Below are positions 1 through 6,895 of a stretch of DNA of 16,974 bases, one piece after another. This stretch comes from DATDAW01 sp036524675 (GTDB lineage: Bacteria; Verrucomicrobiota; Verrucomicrobiia; Chthoniobacterales; DASVRZ01): positions 1-16,974 of the forward strand of contig DATDBU010000099.1 of NCBI GenBank assembly GCA_036524675.1, written 5' to 3'. Every line of letters begins with the position of its first letter. Position 1 is the stretch's first letter. The notes below the pieces were generated by a model. It had not been told where the DNA came from and ran no database searches. It saw only the letters and a list, made by a program, of their open reading frames with translations. A program made the translations under genes and the position numbers.

Positions 1-1
1 G

Positions 2-208
2 TCGGAACGAATGATCCAGGAAGCCATGGAACGTCTGATGATCGGCCGAACAACCCTGGTCATCGCGCACCGGCTGTCCACGATTCAGTCCGCACACAAA
101 ATCGTCGTGATGGAAAAAGGTTGTGTCCGCGAGATTGGCACACACGATGAATTGCTGGAAAAGGGCGGTCTGTACGCGCACTTGCACGACCTGCAATTCA
201 GCGAGTGA
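2..208 (+). CDS. ABC transporter ATP-binding/permease, C-terminal end (partial)
   Basis: This is the 3' end of an ABC exporter subunit that enters the window from the left; the frame is open from base 2. The residues seen are the end of the nucleotide-binding domain. They include a segment like the helix after the D-loop (ERMIQEAMERLM), then the switch or H-loop (TLVIAHRLSTI), and the conserved tail with EIGTHDELL and GLYAHL. In this family the H-loop histidine senses the gamma-phosphate of ATP. The pattern RTTLVIAHRLSTI...GTHDELL...G.Y is typical of MsbA-like or multidrug half-exporters with a fused membrane domain, which would lie upstream. The substrate cannot be told from this fragment. 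The next gene starts 44 bp downstream on the same strand, so the two could be co-transcribed. Confidence 0.9.
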   Translation, partial: SERMIQEAMERLMIGRTTLVIAHRLSTIQSAHKIVVMEKGCVREIGTHDELLEKGGLYAHLHDLQFSE

Positions 209-252
209 AAGCGTTTGTGGAAAAACGTCCACGAAGAAGGTAATCTCGCAAC

Positions 253-822
253 ATGTTGACCATCCTGGAAAACCCGAGCGTTCGGCGATTGGCCAAACCG
301 ATCGATCTTCGGACGTATCATTGGATGGGCGAACAGGGCTTGGTGGACAAGCAGACAGAGCTGCTACGCGGAGTGATCGTCGAAAAAATGAGTAAATCCC
401 CCTTGCACGAAAACTTGGTCGATGAACTTCACGAGCGTTTATCTGCCATTGTCGGCCCTGGCTACTGGACTCGAAAAGAAGCTCCCCTGACGCTCGCTGA
501 TTCCGAGCCAGAGCCGGACATCACGGTCGTTCCTGGGCAACGCGCGGACTATCGCTTTACACATCCAAAAACGGCCTGTTTGGCAATCGAAGTCGCCATC
601 TCCAGCACCGAGATTGATCGCGAAAAGGCCGCTATCTATGCCGAAGCTGGGATTTCCGAATACTGGCTCGTTATCCCGTCTTCGGGTACCGTCGAAGTTA
701 ACACGGGTCCCATGAATGGGGTTTACGCGCAGAAAGACGTTTTCCAGCTCGGGCAAAGCGTCACCTCCGTTCAATTCCCGGCATTTACTGTAAAATTGGA
801 CGAATTCTTCGCGAGAAACTAA
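253..822 (+). CDS. Uma2 family protein (DUF820, PD-(D/E)XK endonuclease-like fold)
   Basis: A 189-residue protein of the Uma2/DUF820 family, a group with a restriction-endonuclease-like fold that is abundant in cyanobacteria and PVC bacteria and whose cellular role is unsettled. The candidate active site is visible: D89 in EPEPDITVV, E113 in CLAIEVA, and K125 in DREKAA. It is followed by the family signature AxYAEAGISEYWLV. The length is normal for the family. The ATG at 253 is preceded by a purine-rich stretch (GAAGAAGG) that could serve, weakly, as a ribosome binding site. It lies 44 bp after the ABC transporter gene on the same strand. Its stop codon interlocks with that of clpB on the other strand. 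Family assignment is firm; nuclease activity is inferred from the fold. Confidence 0.88.
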   Translation: MLTILENPSVRRLAKPIDLRTYHWMGEQGLVDKQTELLRGVIVEKMSKSPLHENLVDELHERLSAIVGPGYWTRKEAPLTLADSEPEPDITVVPGQRADYRFTHPKTACLAIEVAISSTEIDREKAAIYAEAGISEYWLVIPSSGTVEVNTGPMNGVYAQKDVFQLGQSVTSVQFPAFTVKLDEFFARN

Positions 823-3380
823 CGGAATACAATCCGGTCTCCATCCGAATCCGCCTCAATGGTTTGGCCCTCCCGGAATTTTCCGTTGAGGATCTCCAAG
901 CTGAGCGGATCCAAAACATCGCGCTGAATCGTCCGTTTCAGCGGACGGGCGCCATAAACCGGGTCGTAACCTTCGCGGGCAAGAAGACGCTTGGCGGCAT
1001 CGGTAAGTTTCAACGTCAGTTTCTGGTTCGCGAGCCGTTTCTCCAAACGATGGACCTGAATTTCCACAATTTTCGCCAGGTCCTCTTCGCTGAGCCGGTC
1101 GAAAATGATGATCTCGTCCACGCGATTCAAAAACTCCGGCCGGAAATGTTGGCGTAGGGCTTCGGTGACACGGGCCTCACGCTGCTCGGCATTCGACGCG
1201 TCGAGAATGTATTGAGATCCAATGTTCGACGTCATGATGATGACTGTGTTCTTGAAATCGACCGTGCGCCCTTGGCCATCCGTAATACGGCCATCATCCA
1301 GCACTTGCAGCAGAATATTGAAAACATCCGGATGCGCTTTCTCGATCTCGTCGAATAACACGACGGAATAGGGCTTGCGCCGAATTGCCTCGGTCAATTG
1401 GCCGCCTTCCTCAAATCCAACGTAGCCCGGAGGTGCGCCAACCATGCGGGCAACGGAATGTTTTTCCATGTACTCGGACATGTCGATCCGGACCATTGCC
1501 GATTCGTCATCAAACAAAAATTCCGCCAGAGCCCGGCTTAACTCGGTCTTTCCCACGCCCGTGGGTCCCAGAAAAATGAACGATCCGATGGGACGATCTT
1601 CATCCTGCAATCCCGCTCGCGACCGGCGGACGGCGTTCGCAACGGCGGAAATCGCCTTTTTTTGGCCAATGACCCGCTGCCTTAACCGCTCCTCCATGTG
1701 AACGAGCTTTTGCCGCTCACCTTCCTGGAGTCGCGACACGGGAATTCCCGTCCAGCTCGCGACGACCTCAGCAATATCTTCCTCGGTGACTTCTTCCCGC
1801 AGCAGACGGGATTGCTCTCCATCCGCCTTGGAATCAACACCTTCCAGTTTTTTCTCTAACTCCGGAATACGTCCATACTGGATTTCGCTCGCTTTCGCGA
1901 GATCGCCCCGCCGCTGTGCCTGCTCGAGCTCGGTGCGAAGCGCTTCAAGCTGCTCTTTCACCTTCCGCTGATCGTCGAGGATGGATTTTTCCTGCTGCCA
2001 TTCCGCCTTCAACGCAGCGGATTTTTCCTTCAAATCAGCAAGTTCGCGTTCGATCTTTTGCAAGCGTTCACGGCTCGCGGCGTCGGTTTCCTTGAGCAAA
2101 GCCTGGCGCTCCATTTCGCTCTGCATGATCTCGCGTTCGATGACATCGATTTCCGTTGGCATGGAATCCAGCTCGATTTTGAGCTTCGAGGCCGCTTCAT
2201 CCACGAGGTCGACTGCTTTGTCGGGCAGAAACCGATCCGAAATATAGCGATTCGATAGCACCGCTGCCGCTACGAGCGCCGAATCCTGAATCCTTACTCC
2301 GTGATGGACTTCGTAACGTTCTTTGAGGCCGCGCAAAATCGCAATGGTGTCTTCGACCGTTGGCTCGTCCACCATCACAGGTTGAAAACGCCGTTCCAGC
2401 GCCGCGTCTTTTTCGATGTATTTGCGGTACTCGTCGAGCGTCGTCGCGCCGATCGTTCTCAATTCGCCACGCGCCAATTGCGGCTTGAGCATGTTCGACG
2501 CATCGACCGCGCCCTCCGACGCGCCAGCGCCAACAATCGTGTGCAGCTCGTCGATGAACAAAATGATTTCGCCCTCCGATGAAGTCACTTCCTTGAGAAA
2601 GGCTTTGAGCCGGTCCTCGAATTCACCGCGGAACTTCGCTCCAGCAATCATCGAACCGATGTCCATACTGATCAGGCGCTTGTTTTTTAACGATTCCGGA
2701 ACGTCGCCGCTGACAATTCGTCGGGCCAACCCTTCCACAATCGCCGTTTTTCCGACACCCGGCTCGCCAATGAGAACCGGATTGTTCTTCGTCCGCCGGG
2801 ACAACACCTGCATCACACGCCGGATTTCGTTATCGCGGCCGATGACGGGATCGATTTTTCCCCGGCGCGCTGCTTCGGTCAAATCGCGTCCATATTTCTC
2901 CAGGGTCTGATATTTTCCCTCCGGGTTCTGGTCTGTCACCCGTTGCGAGCCCCGCAGATCGACCAGTGCTTTCATGAGCCGGTCGCGACTGACACCGGAA
3001 TCCCGCAAGAGCTTTGCAGCGCTTGTTTTCGAGTCGGTTAACGCCAACAGGTAGTGCTCTGCGCTGGTGTATTCATCCTTCAACTTCGCCATTTCGGCCT
3101 CGGCCTGGTTAAGGGTCTGAACGAGCTCCGACGAGAGCCCAACCTGCGCCGCGCCGGATACTCTCGCCCGTTTAGCCAGCGCGTCCTGCAAACGTTGATC
3201 CAGCGCCGAAGTCGAGACGCCGATTTTTTCCAAGAGAGGCCGCGCAACACCATCGGATTGCTCCAAAAGCGCGAGCAGGAAATGCTCGTTATCGATCTGG
3301 GAGTGGGTTTGTTTCGAAGCGGAGTCCTGAGCCGCTTGCAGGGCTTCCTGCATTTTGGACGTGAATCGGTCGATACGCAT
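819..3380 (-). CDS. clpB: ATP-dependent chaperone ClpB (Hsp100 disaggregase)
   Basis: ClpB is a hexameric AAA+ disaggregase that works with DnaK/DnaJ/GrpE to pull polypeptides out of heat-induced aggregates in the cytoplasm. The protein is 853 residues when read from the ATG at 3380, typical for the family. A longer reading from a TTG at 3419 would add 13 residues and is not supported by the family N terminus, MRIDRFTSKMQEAL. Domains in order are: Clp N domain (1 to about 145); first AAA+ module with Walker A GEPGVGKT (205-212) and Walker B ILFIDELHT (273-281); the long coiled-coil middle domain rich in E, K and L; second AAA+ module with Walker A GPTGVGKT and Walker B VLFDEIEKAH; and the C-terminal small domain. 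No good Shine-Dalgarno lies just before the ATG. It is monocistronic here and convergent with the Uma2 gene. Confidence 0.97.
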   Translation of the reverse strand: MRIDRFTSKMQEALQAAQDSASKQTHSQIDNEHFLLALLEQSDGVARPLLEKIGVSTSALDQRLQDALAKRARVSGAAQVGLSSELVQTLNQAEAEMAKLKDEYTSAEHYLLALTDSKTSAAKLLRDSGVSRDRLMKALVDLRGSQRVTDQNPEGKYQTLEKYGRDLTEAARRGKIDPVIGRDNEIRRVMQVLSRRTKNNPVLIGEPGVGKTAIVEGLARRIVSGDVPESLKNKRLISMDIGSMIAGAKFRGEFEDRLKAFLKEVTSSEGEIILFIDELHTIVGAGASEGAVDASNMLKPQLARGELRTIGATTLDEYRKYIEKDAALERRFQPVMVDEPTVEDTIAILRGLKERYEVHHGVRIQDSALVAAAVLSNRYISDRFLPDKAVDLVDEAASKLKIELDSMPTEIDVIEREIMQSEMERQALLKETDAASRERLQKIERELADLKEKSAALKAEWQQEKSILDDQRKVKEQLEALRTELEQAQRRGDLAKASEIQYGRIPELEKKLEGVDSKADGEQSRLLREEVTEEDIAEVVASWTGIPVSRLQEGERQKLVHMEERLRQRVIGQKKAISAVANAVRRSRAGLQDEDRPIGSFIFLGPTGVGKTELSRALAEFLFDDESAMVRIDMSEYMEKHSVARMVGAPPGYVGFEEGGQLTEAIRRKPYSVVLFDEIEKAHPDVFNILLQVLDDGRITDGQGRTVDFKNTVIIMTSNIGSQYILDASNAEQREARVTEALRQHFRPEFLNRVDEIIIFDRLSEEDLAKIVEIQVHRLEKRLANQKLTLKLTDAAKRLLAREGYDPVYGARPLKRTIQRDVLDPLSLEILNGKFREGQTIEADSDGDRIVFR

Positions 3381-3714
3381 AAAAATGAAAGAAACATACT
3401 CCGAAATCCGGAGCGTCAATCCATTGGAATTTCTCGTAAATCAAAAGCTCGTCGTCACTGCCCGGCTTTTTAAACTGAAGGACCAGCAACGCACGATGTC
3501 GGTTCATTGACGCACGGGCGCATCCTGGAGACGGCGCCGGAAACGGAAGCCGGCAAGTTGGCTCCAGACGAAAGCTATTTGTCCTCGATGAGATCGCCGA
3601 GTTGCAGCGTTGTGGGTGTGCACCGTGGTAGCCGCCCCAATGAGGGTAGACACCGCAAGGACATCGCCTTTCGAAACGTCGGGGTGTTTAAGTCCTGGCT
3701 GGGACTGTAGCGGC
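3381..3714. other. clpB upstream region
   Basis: This stretch between clpB and the first attC-like site has no convincing gene. On the - strand, ahead of clpB, a TTGACG (3419-3414) is followed by the short inverted repeat CTCCG-GATTT-CGGAG (3413-3399) and then TATGTT (3398-3393). The spacing from TTGACG to TATGTT is 15 bp, short for a sigma-70 promoter, so promoter assignment is tentative. I see no CIRCE-type operator. The rest, up to 3714, is mixed sequence with only short open frames that lack recognisable motifs; it may be decayed integron cassette DNA. Confidence 0.3.
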
Positions 3715-3773
3715 GCCTATTCGGCCGTCAGCGATCGCGCATTTTCACGATTCGCTGGACGGAATGGTTCAGC
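3715..3773 (-). repeat. attC-like site, 59 bp, downstream of the SnoaL-like cassette gene
   Basis: On the - strand this site starts 1 base after the TAA of the SnoaL-like gene. Its two inner arms are CGTCCAGCGA (3761-3752) and TCGCTGACG (3734-3726). They pair perfectly except for one extra C in the first arm, which is the extra-helical base typical of the bottom strand of integron attC sites. The outer simple sites are degenerate: GCTGAAC (3773-3767) in place of RYYYAAC, and AATAGGC (3721-3715) in place of GTTRRRY. It is probably a decayed attC belonging to the SnoaL-like cassette. Confidence 0.6.
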
Positions 3774-3774
3774 T

Positions 3775-4128
3775 TTACTCCTTGATTTCCATCAAATACG
3801 ATATCAACCGTTTTATTTTTCCATCGTTCATGTCGAAAACGTCACAAAAGTCGGCTTTCAGAACGCCGCCGTCTCGTCTGGAGCAGCGAACGCTACCCTC
3901 AGCGACGACGACATCGTTTTCCTCTGTCATACGAGTCACTCTTATGGTGGGACTTCCCACGAATGCCGAGTTCTCAATCTCTTTATCAAAGGCTTCTTTC
4001 CCCCGCAAATGAAACGCTCCTGGAATCACCCATTCGACGTCTTCTGTAAGGCATCCAAGTATCGCGGAATGTTCCGATCTGCCAAACGCTTCCATGTAGA
4101 TCTGCACTGTATTTTTATTTTTGCTCAT
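3775..4128 (-). CDS. SnoaL-like / NTF2-superfamily protein (putative integron cassette gene)
   Basis: A 117-residue protein with the SnoaL/NTF2 cone fold, used by small isomerases, cyclases, hydrolases and non-catalytic binding proteins. Visible features are the N-terminal helix (NTVQIYMEAFGRSEHSAI), the CLTEDVEWVIPGAFHLRGKEAFDKEI core typical of SnoaL-like domains, a central beta region (TIRVTRMTEENDVVVAEGSV), and the C-terminal DVFDMNDGKIKRLISY strand pair. The substrate is unknown. The ATG at 4128 fits the family length; an upstream TTG would add 15 atypical residues. It carries no signal peptide. It sits between an integrase-core-like GTTAGGC (4191-4185), 56 bp upstream, and an attC-like site directly after its stop. 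This is the layout of an integron gene cassette, with the gene pointing away from the integrase. Confidence 0.8.
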   Translation of the reverse strand: MSKNKNTVQIYMEAFGRSEHSAILGCLTEDVEWVIPGAFHLRGKEAFDKEIENSAFVGSPTIRVTRMTEENDVVVAEGSVRCSRRDGGVLKADFCDVFDMNDGKIKRLISYLMEIKE

Positions 4129-4184
4129 AACTTTAGATGTGACGAACGAAGCAGCGCTTTTCGGACATGCCAAAGAATCATTCC

Positions 4185-4215
4185 GCCTAACGGCCCAATA
4201 TGTTGCTGATCTGAA
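4185..4215 (-). repeat. 3' end of an attC-like site (R' core GTTAGGC) ahead of the SnoaL-like cassette
   Basis: On the - strand the sequence runs CAGCAACATATTGGGCC and then GTTAGGC (4191-4185), an exact GTTRRRY core. It is closely similar to the end of the well-formed attC at 4985-5083, which reads GAGCAATATTGGGTC and then GTTCGGC. I therefore read it as the right half of an attC. Its left half is not clear, so the site is annotated as partial. Confidence 0.5.
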
Positions 4216-4484
4216 GGCATGACAAAGTTATTCACAATTTTCGGTCGCAAGGCGTGAACAACCTCCTGCGTCAGTCATTTTGGAAGGATCGATTTGATTG
4301 CTATTTTGAACATTTGGCGCTCCGGACGGGCGGCTGTGCGCAGCTACTGCAAAAGTCTTGCCATCTCCGGGGCGCCCACCGACAACCGGATGGGCAAAAA
4401 GTAATCGGTTGCGTGAAAGTTCAGGCCGCCAGTCAAATCAAACAATCAAACGGTCTTCGGTGTGGCTATCTTCGCTGCCTGCCG
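4192..4484 (-). other. Probable ORF-poor or decayed integron cassette
   Basis: About 290 bp lie between two attC-like elements with no intact gene. On the - strand, positions 4445-4344 hold a short frame that reads like the end of a real protein (PIRLSVGAPEMARLL, then a stop). No start codon with upstream homologous residues is visible, and I cannot name the family. Further on the - strand, GTTGTTCAC (4262-4254) and GTGAATAAC (4238-4230) can pair as a hairpin arm. The size and flanks fit a noncoding or degraded cassette. Confidence 0.35.
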
Positions 4485-4593
4485 CTAACACAAGCGCCAT
4501 AGGCACTCTGTTATCCGAGCTCAGCTAACCCGGGCTTGTTCAACCATGGGTGTATATGCCGGCTTCGCGGCAATACACCCTTTACTGTTAGGC
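4485..4593 (-). repeat. attC-like repeat, copy 1 (109 bp), downstream of the DUF1801 cassette gene
   Basis: On the - strand this element starts with GCCTAAC (4593-4587), an exact RYYYAAC core, one base after the TAA of the DUF1801 gene. It contains a long hairpin, GGGTGTATtGCCG / CGGCatATACACCC, closed by the loop CGAAGC. It ends near TGTTAG (4490-4485), which can pair with the CTAACA at the start. A nearly identical element lies at 6496-6607. Near-identical long attC sites are a hallmark of sedentary chromosomal integrons. Which of the internal GTTRRRY-like cores (GTTGAAC, GTTAGC or the terminal GTTAG) is the true crossover partner is not certain. Confidence 0.6.
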
Positions 4594-4594
4594 A

Positions 4595-4978
4595 TTATTT
4601 AATTTTCGTTGGGTCACCAAGAGACTTGTTAAGTCCGATAGCTTTGGAGACAAGTTCCTCTGTGGTTGCTTTTTCTACGTTCATTCCATTTCTCAACTCC
4701 ATCGTAGCCATTTCATATTTTCCTCCCGGCTTCAGCCTAAAGTCAAGATCGCGCAGCCGCTGCCCACGCCAGAATCCAAATAATACTCTTTGGTCTTCGG
4801 CCCTGATTAGCAAGACAGGCCCGTTGTAGAAATATACTAAATGGCCCCACTTGATCTTCTCTTCGAGCTCACCCGAAGAAAGGACAGTTGATCGCAAATG
4901 ACAGACGAGGGTGCGCTTCCAGCCACGAAGGGCCGCAACATATGCTTCGGGTGATGTGGCTGGCTCTGCTTTCTTCAT
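4595..4978 (-). CDS. DUF1801 domain protein (YdhG-like), putative integron cassette gene
   Basis: A 127-residue cytoplasmic protein of the DUF1801 group, some members of which have been called iron chaperones; the biochemical role here is unknown. Family features are the N-terminal helix after TSPEAYVAALRGWKR, the ELEEKIKWGHLVYFYNGPVLLI core, and the FGFWRGQRLRDLDFRL segment. The ATG at 4978 was chosen because the preceding residues do not look like protein and are instead the attC-like site 4985-5083. The start lies only 6 bases after that site's GTTCGGC core. The stop is followed one base later by the GCCTAAC core of another attC-like repeat, so gene and site form a classic cassette unit. 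The gene points away from the integrase remnant. No ribosome binding site is evident, as is common for cassette genes. Confidence 0.82.
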   Translation of the reverse strand: MKKAEPATSPEAYVAALRGWKRTLVCHLRSTVLSSGELEEKIKWGHLVYFYNGPVLLIRAEDQRVLFGFWRGQRLRDLDFRLKPGGKYEMATMELRNGMNVEKATTEELVSKAIGLNKSLGDPTKIK

Positions 4979-4984
4979 ATTTCT

Positions 4985-5083
4985 GCCGAACGACCCAATA
5001 TTGCTCAGCGACGCCGGCCACGAGGCACGCCGATTGCAAACCGCGACGGCCCGCCGCCGTTCGCTGGAGCGCATGGGTTAGGT
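4985..5083 (-). repeat. attC site (99 bp), well-formed
   Basis: Read on the - strand, the order is R'' ACCTAAC (5083-5077), L'' GCTCCAGCGA (5070-5061), a GC-rich variable centre, L' TCGCTGAGC (5011-5003) and R' GTTCGGC (4991-4985). L'' and L' are perfectly complementary except for one extra C in L'', the extra-helical base that in known attC sites directs bottom-strand recombination. R'' matches RYYYAAC exactly; R' deviates from GTTRRRY at one position. It sits 13 bases after the stop of the 4-TM gene and 6 bases before the DUF1801 start, exactly where a cassette boundary should be. Confidence 0.75.
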
Positions 5084-5096
5084 AGTTTGCCGTGAA

Positions 5097-5600
5097 TCAT
5101 AATGAGCTCGTTTTACTGGGCGGAGCTATCTGCGCCTCGATTGTGCATAATCCGCCGGCGCAACTCGCAGCCGCCGGATTGGTCTTAACTCGGTCAAGAT
5201 CGGGAGCAGACAAGAAGGTCCGACGCAAACGGTCCAGGGTATAAGCTTCGTGGCTGTTCCAAGGCAGCAGAGAAAGGAAGCGCGCCAACAGACAATAACC
5301 AAAGACAACGAGAGCGAACGTTCCCACGGTCGGCAGCCAATAGAGCCAGCGCATCGGGGGCGGGTAAGAAATCAGCAGCAAAAGCAAATAAGCCGCTCGA
5401 AGCTGAACGGAAAAAGCAGCGAGACTACGATCACGCACGAGCAGAACGAGTCCTTGGCCCGCGGTAACCACCATGGCGCCAACGAAGGCCAGACTATAAC
5501 CAGAGAGGCCCGCGACGAGTAGAACGGTAGTGATCGTCCATGCCCACCACGTCCAGTCGCCGAGATTGATGTAGAAAGGTCGCCCAGAACTTCTTTTCAT
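5097..5600 (-). CDS. Four-helix integral membrane protein of unknown function, putative integron cassette gene
   Basis: A 167-residue protein that I do not recognise. Four hydrophobic segments are visible at roughly residues 16-34, 36-56, 66-81 and 86-110, followed by a soluble C-terminal tail of about 55 residues (from PWNSHEAYTLDRLRRTFL). It should sit in the inner membrane. Aromatic residues cluster at the membrane edges (DWTWWAW, RWLYWLP). No catalytic motif or transporter signature is evident. The ATG at 5600 is the first in frame, with no clear ribosome binding site. An attC site begins 13 bases after the stop, so this is likely a cassette gene. The integrase-proximal boundary of the cassette is not visible because an IS110-like remnant begins about 30 bp upstream of the start. 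Confidence 0.65.
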   Translation of the reverse strand: MKRSSGRPFYINLGDWTWWAWTITTVLLVAGLSGYSLAFVGAMVVTAGQGLVLLVRDRSLAAFSVQLRAAYLLLLLISYPPPMRWLYWLPTVGTFALVVFGYCLLARFLSLLPWNSHEAYTLDRLRRTFLSAPDLDRVKTNPAAASCAGGLCTIEAQIAPPSKTSSL

Positions 5601-5631
5601 GATGTTTGCAATAGGGGTGTAGACCTCGACA

Positions 5632-6472
5632 CTAGACTTTATGGCTGTCGGCGCCCGGTGATTCGTACGGCAGCCTCAGTGGGAGGGTGGAAGAAGGGGT
5701 GTGGTTGCTCCCGCCTCGGCGGGACGGGTTGCTCTCGCAGACGAGCGCAGAACCAAGTGGAACGAGATAGCTTGACCGCCAGGTCAACCCGAAGAGTGGC
5801 TGCGGCGGCAGCCAGCAACCGCACTTAAAGGACGGACAGGACAGGGCGTCGTGCCGCCAATCATTAACTCGAACCAGCAGCCACACCATGAAGAAAATTA
5901 CACTCCATCTCGGACTGGATGTCCATAAGGAAACCATCACCATCGCGACCGTCGAAGGACGCTGCCAAAATCCGCAAGGCCCATCCGGGCGCGGTGCTCG
6001 AGGCCGGTCCCTGCGGATTTGGCATCGCACGGCGCCTGGAGCAACTCCAGATCCCCTGCCAGATCATCGCCCCTTCGCTCATCCCGACGCGTTTCGGTGA
6101 CCGGGTTAAAACCGATAAACGCGATGCCGCAAAACTGGCCCGTCTCCTGCGCGCTGGCGAACTGACGGCCGTCTATGTGCCGGAGGCGACCGATGAAGCC
6201 ATCCGCGACCTGTGCCGGGCCCGCACCGATTGCGGTCGACGATATGAAGCGCAGCAAACACCGGCTCAAGAGCTTCCTGCTGCGGGCCGGCTACCGTTAC
6301 CAGGGCAAAGCCTGCTGGAGCCCGGCTCACATGCGTTATCTGCGCGAACTGGTCCTGGCACACCCCACGCAAAAGATCATTCTCGAAGACAGCCGCATAC
6401 CTCGAAATTTGCCGGGTGCGGTTCCCATTCATGCCGCCCATCGAATCGAACACCCTTTCGGACGGCTATTTT
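5632..6472 (+). mobile_element. IS110-family insertion sequence remnant
   Basis: The element comprises a roughly 250-bp noncoding leader, a frameshifted transposase start and an abrupt end before the C-terminal domain. The boundaries are approximate: IS110 elements have no conventional terminal inverted repeats, and I cannot align to an intact copy. The left noncoding part (about 5632-5887) contains hairpins CCCGC-ctcg-GCGGG and TGACC-gcca-GGTCA. In the IS110 family such end regions encode the bridge RNA that guides target choice. The element lies inside the cassette array, between the 4-TM cassette gene and an attC-like repeat. A family group that targets attC sites (IS1111-attC) is known, but membership cannot be decided from this fragment. 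Confidence 0.65.
5888..6394 (+). pseudogene. IS110-family transposase, frameshifted and C-terminally truncated
   Basis: The transposase begins at ATG 5888 (MKKITLHLGLDVHK) and then continues in two other frames. The first change, near 5960, also loses roughly 25 residues compared with the usual family layout. It resumes as AAKIRKAHPGAVLEAGPCGFG and runs to CRARTD. An apparent extra T near 6230 then shifts the frame again, to VDDMKRSKHRLKSFLLRAGYRYQGKA and LVLAHPTQKIILED, where homology stops. The RuvC-like DEDD residues are still readable: D11 in GLDVHK, E in LEAGPCG, and both D in KTDKRDA. The C-terminal Transposase_20 domain with the catalytic serine is missing. It cannot make an active enzyme. 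It lies on the strand opposite to the cassette genes. Confidence 0.85.
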
Positions 6473-6487
6473 AGCGACACTGTCGCT
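6473..6487. repeat. Short perfect palindrome at the right edge of the IS remnant
   Basis: AGCGACA-C-TGTCGCT is a perfect 7-bp inverted repeat with a single-base centre. It lies between the last IS110-like sequence and attC-like repeat copy 2, which starts 9 bp later. It might be an IS end, an operator, or the residue of another element; nothing else supports a choice. Confidence 0.35.
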
Positions 6488-6495
6488 CCATGGCA

Positions 6496-6607
6496 CTAAC
6501 ACAAGCGCCATAGGCATTCCGCCATCCGGGCTTCTCAGCTAACCCGGGCTTGTTCAACCACGGGTGTATATGCCGGCTTCGCGGCAATACGCCCTTTATT
6601 GTTAGGC
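6496..6607 (-). repeat. attC-like repeat, copy 2 (112 bp), downstream of the 2-TM cassette gene
   Basis: This copy is nearly identical to the repeat at 4485-4593, with a short internal block that differs (around 6517-6533) and a few single-base changes. On the - strand it begins with GCCTAAC (6607-6601), nine bases after the TGA of the 2-TM gene. It carries the same hairpin around the loop CGAAGC and ends at TGTTAG (6501-6496). The presence of the same site after two unrelated genes is what cassette arrays of sedentary integrons show. Confidence 0.62.
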
Positions 6608-6616
6608 GTTGTGTGC

Positions 6617-6895
6617 TCATGACGTGACTTTCTTTCGGGTGAAGTGTAACCAGCCGAGCAGAAAACCTGCACCCAGAAATGCAGCAACGGACAGCAACCC
6701 GAGCCGCATGGTCCATGCGTAAGTAACCGGGACTGACTCCTGACTCCCAGAAAGCAAACGGACCAAAGGCAAGACATGATCGGAAATCCGGCCTGTGAAA
6801 AACGCGAAAGCCTGCCAGACGATGAGCAACCCAGAAGCGACCAGCACGCCCCAGAGTGCAAACCTGTAAACGCTGGAATTCACGAGTGGTGTCAT
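6617..6895 (-). CDS. Small two-helix membrane protein, first putative integron cassette gene
   Basis: A 92-residue protein with hydrophobic segments at about 11-33 and 60-82 and a basic tail (HFTRKKVTS). It should be a small inner-membrane protein; I do not recognise the family. The start at ATG 6895 is chosen because an exact GTTAGGC core (6905-6899) ends only 3 bases upstream, so upstream in-frame codons (ATG 6916, TTG 6922) lie in recombination-site sequence rather than in the cassette. The stop is followed by attC-like repeat copy 2. It is the cassette nearest the integrase remnant, the position most strongly expressed in integrons. Confidence 0.6.
   Translation of the reverse strand: MTPLVNSSVYRFALWGVLVASGLLIVWQAFAFFTGRISDHVLPLVRLLSGSQESVPVTYAWTMRLGLLSVAAFLGAGFLLGWLHFTRKKVTS

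Noticed and set aside
864..3473. Several open frames of 60-160 codons on + opposite clpB
   Set aside because: They are antisense shadows of a strongly conserved gene and carry no recognisable domain.
3610..4209. A 199-codon + frame opposite the SnoaL-like gene
   Set aside because: The antisense protein has clear SnoaL motifs; the + frame is composed of unrelated residues and crosses the attC-like site.
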